From Welwitschia mirabilis (taxonomy: Eukaryota > Gnetophyta > Gnetopsida > Welwitschiales), in assembly GCA_051453625.1 (NCBI GenBank), contig JBOZIK010000001.1:100024395-100074424 (forward strand): a stretch of DNA of 50,030 nt, written 5' to 3'. Below, in pieces: positions 44,617 to 50,030 of the stretch (position 1 is its first letter; the number at the start of each line of letters is the position of its first letter). The notes under the pieces are model-generated. The model saw only the letters and a list, made by a program, of their open reading frames with translations. It ran no database searches and had not been told where the DNA came from. The position numbers and the translations under genes are program-made.

Positions 44617-45726
44617 TATTGTGGTGTATACTTGTGCAAGTTTTTACATTCAAAGAAATCCTATCATTTATAACCAAAATAGATATCTTACACAATACAA
44701 CACAATAGTATGAGTGGAAGTAGACCTGAAATGTCGTATCTTGTTGAAGTCTATGAGATGAAACTCAGGTTTCTTTACAAATGAATGGGAACTAGATATA
44801 AATAACAATGCAAGGAAATAAAGATATAATGTAAAGTGCAATATGCAATCTAAACTAACATGCAATGCAAAAATGACCCTTAATCTACTTTCTTTCAGCC
44901 TTAACAAAGACTGCCCTTGATAATCTATATCACCTAGGGAATTATTACTAGATTAATGGAAACATATACTATAAGGGTCATTAAAGAATCTACAATAAAA
45001 ATATGAAAACAAAATAAAACAACATTTTTATATTAAAGAGTAACAAATATTTTGGTTACAAAATAGCTAGATCTCAATGAAAGATACACAACCCTCCATC
45101 AAGTGCATGTCTTTCTATAATGCTCAAGATGGATCTCCCTCCCTTTGATCTCCTATCACAAGAATGTTCAGTGTAATGAAGATGAGAATGAGAGTCAAGG
45201 GGAATCTTCTTTATAAGAAAATACAGCAGAAAAGGATAGACAGTAGGTACGACAAGGCACACTCCTTTATAACTCAGAAACAAACGAAATGATCAAGGGA
45301 ATCTGTTAGAGTTAGTTACATATTAGTATCACCTGGGATGTTGTTTGGATGACAGCCGATATGATAGTATATTATAAAATATTCTCAAAATAATAACTCA
45401 GCAGTCCACATCAGTAGTCATCATCCTACCTATCATAGGGATGATGGAGGGGATGATAGTCTTCTTTCATTATTTTTTTGAAGAGAACTTTAGTATTTCT
45501 GTGGAAAATCCTTCTTCAAAACTCTGTGTATCACAAAGTACCTATAATGCATCAAATTTGAATAAGAATCATACTTTCTGAGATTTCTTCTTATATCTCT
45601 AAAATCCTCAGAATTACACTTAAACCTATATAAAAGTCCTATAAAATATCTCATAAAACCCCATCAAATAACTGTAAATTGGTAGTCCAACATAGCCCCT
45701 CACTTAGCCTTTGTCAGTCCCTGATA
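44617..45726 (-). repeat. 3' LTR of minus-strand gypsy element
   Basis: Its reverse complement aligns with 8614-9832: start TATCAGGGACTGACAAAGGC, then ATTTGATGGGGTTTTATGAG, GATAGGAGATCAAAGGGAGG, GCCTTAACAAAG (as read on plus) and the end TACACCACAATA. The first dinucleotide is TA instead of TG. The frames at 44668-44907 and 45074-45283 lie inside it and are not genes. Confidence 0.85.
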
Positions 45727-47200
45727 AAAACCAGGTAGAAAAATCATAATTGTGAGCTAATTTATTTTTTAAAAGATAAATCTGGAAGTTAGAAACAAGC
45801 TCATAAACACATCACATAGATAGATAACAAGTAATGCATAATGTGTATGAAAAGTTTGAAACTTTTATGTCATAAAAGATCTAATTTAATTTAAATTTTT
45901 CCTTTTAAAAAATGAGTTATGAAAATGGGTCTCTGACCCCCTTCAAAGAAAAAGCAATATGTCCCATATTGAAAAATAAAACAAAAAAAGTAAATGGGAG
46001 TGAGAAGGCAGGCAAAAGAGGACAACTTTCTAAAATGAATTACAAAGTTCAGTAATGTCAGATTTGAAAAATATAAAGATATGAAATATTCTGACAGGTA
46101 AAGAAAAGAGTGGACAATAAAATGTTTCATCAAAAAAAAACATGAGTAGTGCTTACAACACCAAAAATATAAAGAAAAATAAAACACAAATTTATTAAGA
46201 AAAACACTTATCTAAGCAAGAAATTACCTTTTATTAAAAAGTTAAACAAAGAAAACATGATAAGAAAATACGATAATGCCTTTGAAATAAGAAAGTAAAC
46301 CACAAAAGAAAATAAGAAGAATGGAAGATAGCATAAATAAAAGATAGCTCATCAATCTGATATTTTAACCTAGCAGACTTCCATGAAAGTAATCATAACA
46401 TCACTTGATGTGAAAAAATGCATGACTTAATGTATAAAAATTCCATTTAATAAGGTAGTGATATGACAATGCTTGAGTAAAATGTTTTAAACAATGAATT
46501 ATCAAATTAAAAAATTACTCAAAAATGAACTCTCCTACCTGTCATCTCAAAACAAACACACACATCTTAAGAAATAAAATAATCATATGAAAAGACTAAG
46601 AGTTTAGAAAATAAGTAATGTTTATGATGATACCAAGAACAACACCAATCCCATATCCTTAAAGTTTTAAATACAACTTTATTATCCATAATGAGGAGAG
46701 TGCAATCACAGTCAGAGAAGTAAGGACCCATGAAACATGGCTAGCTAACCTCCCAGTGGAGTTCCCATAGCTACCATATTACACTGTCAAAGGCTCCTCT
46801 CGGAAATATTTGCCCTAGTGTACTTGCGGTAGGACATCGTGGTGACTATATTTTAAGATATCACAAATATAAAACATCATAATCTTTATTTTACACTCTA
46901 TTTTTTTTTTTTAAAGAATGAAACAACATTCCACATGACTAACCATTCTAAAAGACAAAGGTAAAAGTCGTAAGATTAAGATAGAAAAGAACACTGTTAA
47001 ATAATCTAAAACCTTTTCACCATTGAGAAAAACATCAAAAATAAAACATCTTCCTTTAATTAAAATTCATGGACATGTAAATGTCATAAGATTAGGTGAA
47101 TCCAATCTTACCACTGAAATGCATAGGTCAAAAGACTAGTCATCGAAATAAATACATAAGTCAAGTTTCAAAAATGATCAAGTAATGCTATAATAATCTT
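45727..47200 (-). other. Gypsy 3' UTR of the minus-strand copy
   Basis: 46680-46850 matches 7076-7230. 46375-46420 matches 7820-7860. 46900-47200 matches the block 6780-7030. No coding motif. Confidence 0.65.
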
Positions 47201-47224
47201 TTAAAGGAAATAACTAAGAAAAAA

Positions 47225-47345
47225 TTTAGATGGTTTGCTTGTGTAATTCTAATTTTTGCCCATTTACTTCTTGCAATTCTTAAGCAGACAAGTCAAAAAT
47301 CTCAACAGAGCCATAAAAATGTATTTTCTCAAATAATAGAAAATA
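47225..47345 (-). pseudogene. Integrase C-terminal remnant, third copy
   Basis: The minus-strand frame reads LFEKIHFYGSVEIFDLSA, a stop, then ELQEVNGQKLELHKQ. Known gypsy integrase tails have VEI then FKVNGQRLK-Y. This is the best kept VNGQ motif of the three copies in the window. It is followed by 3' UTR blocks, as in the plus-strand element. Confidence 0.75.
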
Positions 47346-47640
47346 AAAATCTACATTTTATTGATTATCATCCTATTCATCATCCAAACGACAGAGAGGA
47401 CAATAGAGGCAAAAAAATAGAAAATTATTAAAAAACATAAAAGTTTATTAAAAAGTTGGAAAACTTAACAAAGCTAACTGTTGTCCACCTTATTATGGGG
47501 ATGACAGACAAGACGACAGATTATTATAGTAGAAATAATCAATAGAAACTACAAACATAAATAAAAACTAAAATCAGAAAATGAAAACAGAGACTCTCAA
47601 AAGAGAAAACTGAAAAGAAAATTTTAAGGCAAGCAAATTT
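47340..47640 (-). repeat. Leader-like palindrome block of gypsy family
   Basis: The reverse complement contains AGTTTTTATTTATGTTTGTAG, ATAATAATCTGTCGTC and GTCATCCCCATAATAAGG, like 1190-1300. A similar block lies at 48420-48600. Its place between ORF remains and integrase end differs from the plus-strand copy. Confidence 0.6.
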
Positions 47641-47760
47641 TATGTAATTTCTAAATCTAAAGCACACTTTTATTAAAAAGAAAAGAAGAAGGAAAAGTCA
47701 AGGATTTATTTTGTCTTAAGATTTTTATAGAAATAAGGTCCAAATTAAAAAATTTACCAA

Positions 47761-48290
47761 TTAATAAAACACAAGAGATGTGTTATTATTTCTAAGTAAA
47801 ACTAATTGGATGAAAAGAGGAGCAATGGAGAGCACTCTATGATGCCAAATTAAAGCACAAATTTTGAAAGTTAAAGGAGATAAAAATGATAACTCTGATA
47901 AAAGATTTTTACTAAATGCAAGAGTTTTATTTTGATCATCACAAAAAAAATTACTTTCAAGTTCATTAAAAACATTTTTCTTGTTCAAATTATGATTTTT
48001 AATTTTTGGCTTATGTAATGGATAATCTCACTCATAATCTTTCTTGAAAATTTGGAATTCCTTATACTTTAAAGGTTATATTTCTTCTTCATTCTTAAGT
48101 TGGTCATCACAAAGCACATGCTCATTTCATTTCATTTCTCTTTCTTCAAGTGGATAATGTTGTAAAAATAAAGTGGGGTTGATGTTATCTTCAATGTCCA
48201 TATCATCACCTAAATCTTTTTTAGCTACATCAAAGACTCTTATTATAAATGTTCTATTTTCAAAATGACATTTTATTATTTTTGCTATTT
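47761..48290 (-). pseudogene. Unassigned gypsy-family ORF remains
   Basis: Frames carry FDVAKKDLGDDMDIEDNI and PTLFLQHYPLEE (48240-48127), then LHKPKIKNHNLNKKNVFNELE and IQLVLLRNNNTSLVFY (to 47761). The end resembles FQLILLKNYCISFMFY at 48790-48740. No known domain recognised. Probably part of the same unknown protein as 48713-49339. Confidence 0.45.
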
Positions 48291-48300
48291 TATCAATGAT

Positions 48301-48400
48301 NNNNNNNNNNNNNNNNNNNNNNNNNNNNNNNNNNNNNNNNNNNNNNNNNNNNNNNNNNNNNNNNNNNNNNNNNNNNNNNNNNNNNNNNNNNNNNNNNNNN
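48301..48400. other. Assembly gap (100 N)
   Basis: Placeholder gap inside the gypsy internal region; flanks not obviously duplicated. Confidence 0.99.
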
Positions 48401-48712
48401 AGAAAATTAAAATAAAAAGTGAAAAACACAAGAAAATAGACTTATCATCCATCTTGTTGTGGGGAAAACATGTGAGATGACATATTATTATTAAAGAACC
48501 GAAACTATAAAATACAAATTACAAACAGAAATAAAAACTAAAAACAAAAAATAGAGAATATCAAAATAGAAAACTGAAAATCAAAATCAAAAAATATTAA
48601 GAAAGCCAAAAAAATGATTAAGGTAAGAAAACTATATTTAAATCCTAAAATCTAACTCACACTTTTATTGAAAAAGACAGCAAGAAAGCAAAAGAAACAT
48701 GTTTTCAAGATT

Positions 48713-49339
48713 TTAAGAAAAATGAGGTTCAAACCAAATATTCACTAATTGATAAAACATGAAAGATATGCAATAATTTTTCAGTAAAATCAATTGAAAG
48801 GAAAGAGAATAAAAAGATAATACCTTGATAGCACAATTTTCAAAATTCCAATAAGAGATAAAAGAATGATAAGTTTTATTGAAAAATGATCTCTTATGAA
48901 AACTTTCAGTATCTTGGGCATCATTATGAAATCCATTTAAAAAGGGACTCAAAGAAAGTTTTCATTATGATTTTGAAAGATCTATAAAATGTTTTCTACT
49001 ATTTGGTTTAAAACATGAATTCTTAAGGAGAAAACAAGGCTTTTTCAATTTTGCATAAGCATATGATAATTTGTTTCCATAAGCATTAATGTAAGAGACA
49101 AAAAATTCATATAACTCATGAAAAAACAATCTCTTATCAAACTCATAATGTGAAAGATTTGAAACATAAATTGTATGAAAGGATCTATTTAATATCCAAG
49201 GATTTATAAGAAACTTCTTAGGATAAGAGATTAAGATCAGTTTAATATAACTAAGAATATTTTTAACATTTAATTTCAAACATGGATTAAAATCAAGAAG
49301 ATATGATTTTCCCCAATCAAGAATTTCAAGATATCCCAA
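48713..49339 (-). pseudogene. Unassigned conserved ORF of gypsy family, best copy
   Basis: Two consecutive frames, 49339-48965 (124 codons) and 48952-48713 (79 codons), read as one protein with a break at about 48955-48965. The first resembles the plus-strand 4980-5291 fragment (FFHELYEFFVSYI, YAKLKKPCFLL, NSRK). The second has FHKRSFFNKTYHSFISYW and QLILLKNYCISFMFYQLVN, related to 3400-3640 on the plus strand. It is rich in aromatic and basic residues and has no zinc knuckle, DDE or RT box. It could be a family-specific extra ORF or a badly decayed pol segment. Confidence 0.55.
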
Positions 49340-49562
49340 ATTTTATTTCTAAAAAGAATGAGTAATAGAAGCACATGATAAAGTTGACTTTGTAAATGAG
49401 GAAAAGATATTACTTTTACACATGAAGGTATCAAAGGAAGAGGTTAGGATATTTTTGAACTCAAGTTCTTAAGATGATGTGGTTCATTACTTTCAAGGAC
49501 AAGAATGTAATCTAGAGAGGTACTTGTTTAAATATTTTTTCATTGATTATATCTCCCTCTTC

Positions 49563-49782
49563 NNNNNNNNNNNNNNNNNNNNNNNNNNNNNNNNNNNNNN
49601 NNNNNNNNNNNNNNNNNNNNNNNNNNNNNNNNNNNNNNNNNNNNNNNNNNNNNNNNNNNNNNNNNNNNNNNNNNNNNNNNNNNNNNNNNNNNNNNNNNNN
49701 NNNNNNNNNNNNNNNNNNNNNNNNNNNNNNNNNNNNNNNNNNNNNNNNNNNNNNNNNNNNNNNNNNNNNNNNNNNNNNNNNN
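49563..49782. other. Assembly gap (220 N)
   Basis: Inside the minus-strand gypsy element. Confidence 0.99.
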
Positions 49783-50030
49783 TCCATTGATTTTGTTTTA
49801 ATGCCTATCTCCATTAATTTAAAAAGTTAAATCTCATATATTGGTGAAACTCCTTCATCCTTACAAAACATGTGAAAGTTTGGAATATGCTATAAAATTT
49901 CAATGTCATTATCTTTTTCTTCTTCTTCACTATTCTCATTATCTTATTGTATGTTGTTAGTTTCATTATAAGGGTAAATGTAATCATTATTTTTATCATA
50001 GATTAAAGAATTTTTAAATTATTCATTATT

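Larger units (their letters stand above)
44617..50030 (-). mobile_element. Second Ty3/gypsy element of the same family, 3' part only
   Basis: It runs off the right edge. From high to low coordinate the minus strand has the unassigned conserved ORF (49339-48965), a second ORF block (48952-48713), a leader-like palindrome block (48600-48420), a gap, another ORF part (48290-47761), a second leader-like block (47640-47340), an integrase C-terminus (47345-47225), 3' UTR blocks (47200-46680) and the 3' LTR (45726-44617). The order from integrase end to LTR matches the plus-strand element at 6270-9832. All frames are broken. Confidence 0.8.

Noticed and set aside
45891-46187. 98-codon hydrophobic minus-strand frame
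   Set aside because: Phe/Leu/Tyr-rich translation of an A/T-rich gypsy 3' UTR; no motif and not kept in the plus-strand copy.

Overview
This window looks like nuclear DNA from a land plant, most likely a seed plant with a repeat-rich genome. It is strongly AT-rich, carries one intact intron-containing housekeeping gene, and is otherwise made of decayed retrotransposons of classic plant types: Ty3/gypsy with a tRNA-Asp-type primer site, a Sirevirus-like Ty1/copia, a LINE and a likely SINE. It contains no bacterial-style operons and no CRISPR. The species cannot be named from the sequence. Eleven runs of N mark assembly gaps, and three of the 100-N gaps are flanked by near-identical copies of the same sequence.

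Layout. 1-9832: plus-strand Ty3/gypsy material with a partial 5' LTR, a tRNA-Asp-like primer-binding site, decayed internal DNA with two copies of the integrase C-terminus plus 3' UTR block, and a 3' LTR ending at 9832. 9833-12370: plus-strand LINE reverse-transcriptase relic that starts where the LTR ends, so the gypsy element probably inserted into the LINE. 12500-13782: the only convincing host gene, ribosomal protein uS12/RPS23, with telo-box motifs upstream, four coding exons and a 142-residue product. 13783-22872: AT-rich intergenic DNA with three local tandem duplications and one isolated Met-tRNA-type primer-site motif. 22873-31916: a nearly complete minus-strand Sirevirus-like Ty1/copia element with two LTRs, primer site, gag, protease, integrase, RT, RNase H, an env-like ORF and repeated polypurine tracts. 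31917-35938: AT-rich DNA with a 68-bp tandem repeat and an LTR-like promoter stretch. 36039-38675: a truncated second copy of the same copia family (gag plus 5' LTR). About 39200-43200: older, different copia relics on the minus strand, with a tRNA-derived SINE candidate bounded by a 15-bp target-site duplication. 44617-50030: a second member of the gypsy family, on the minus strand, running off the right edge.

Function. RPS23 is the only gene expected to serve the cell. The retroelement ORFs are broken by stops, frameshifts or gaps, and one RT catalytic Asp is replaced. I found no clear new biological system. The most useful leads are the palindrome-rich gypsy LTR/leader, an unassigned ORF conserved in both gypsy copies, the GTCGACC minisatellite inside the copia LTRs, a fold-back rearrangement in the LINE, the SINE insertion, and the gap-flank duplications that look like assembly artefacts.
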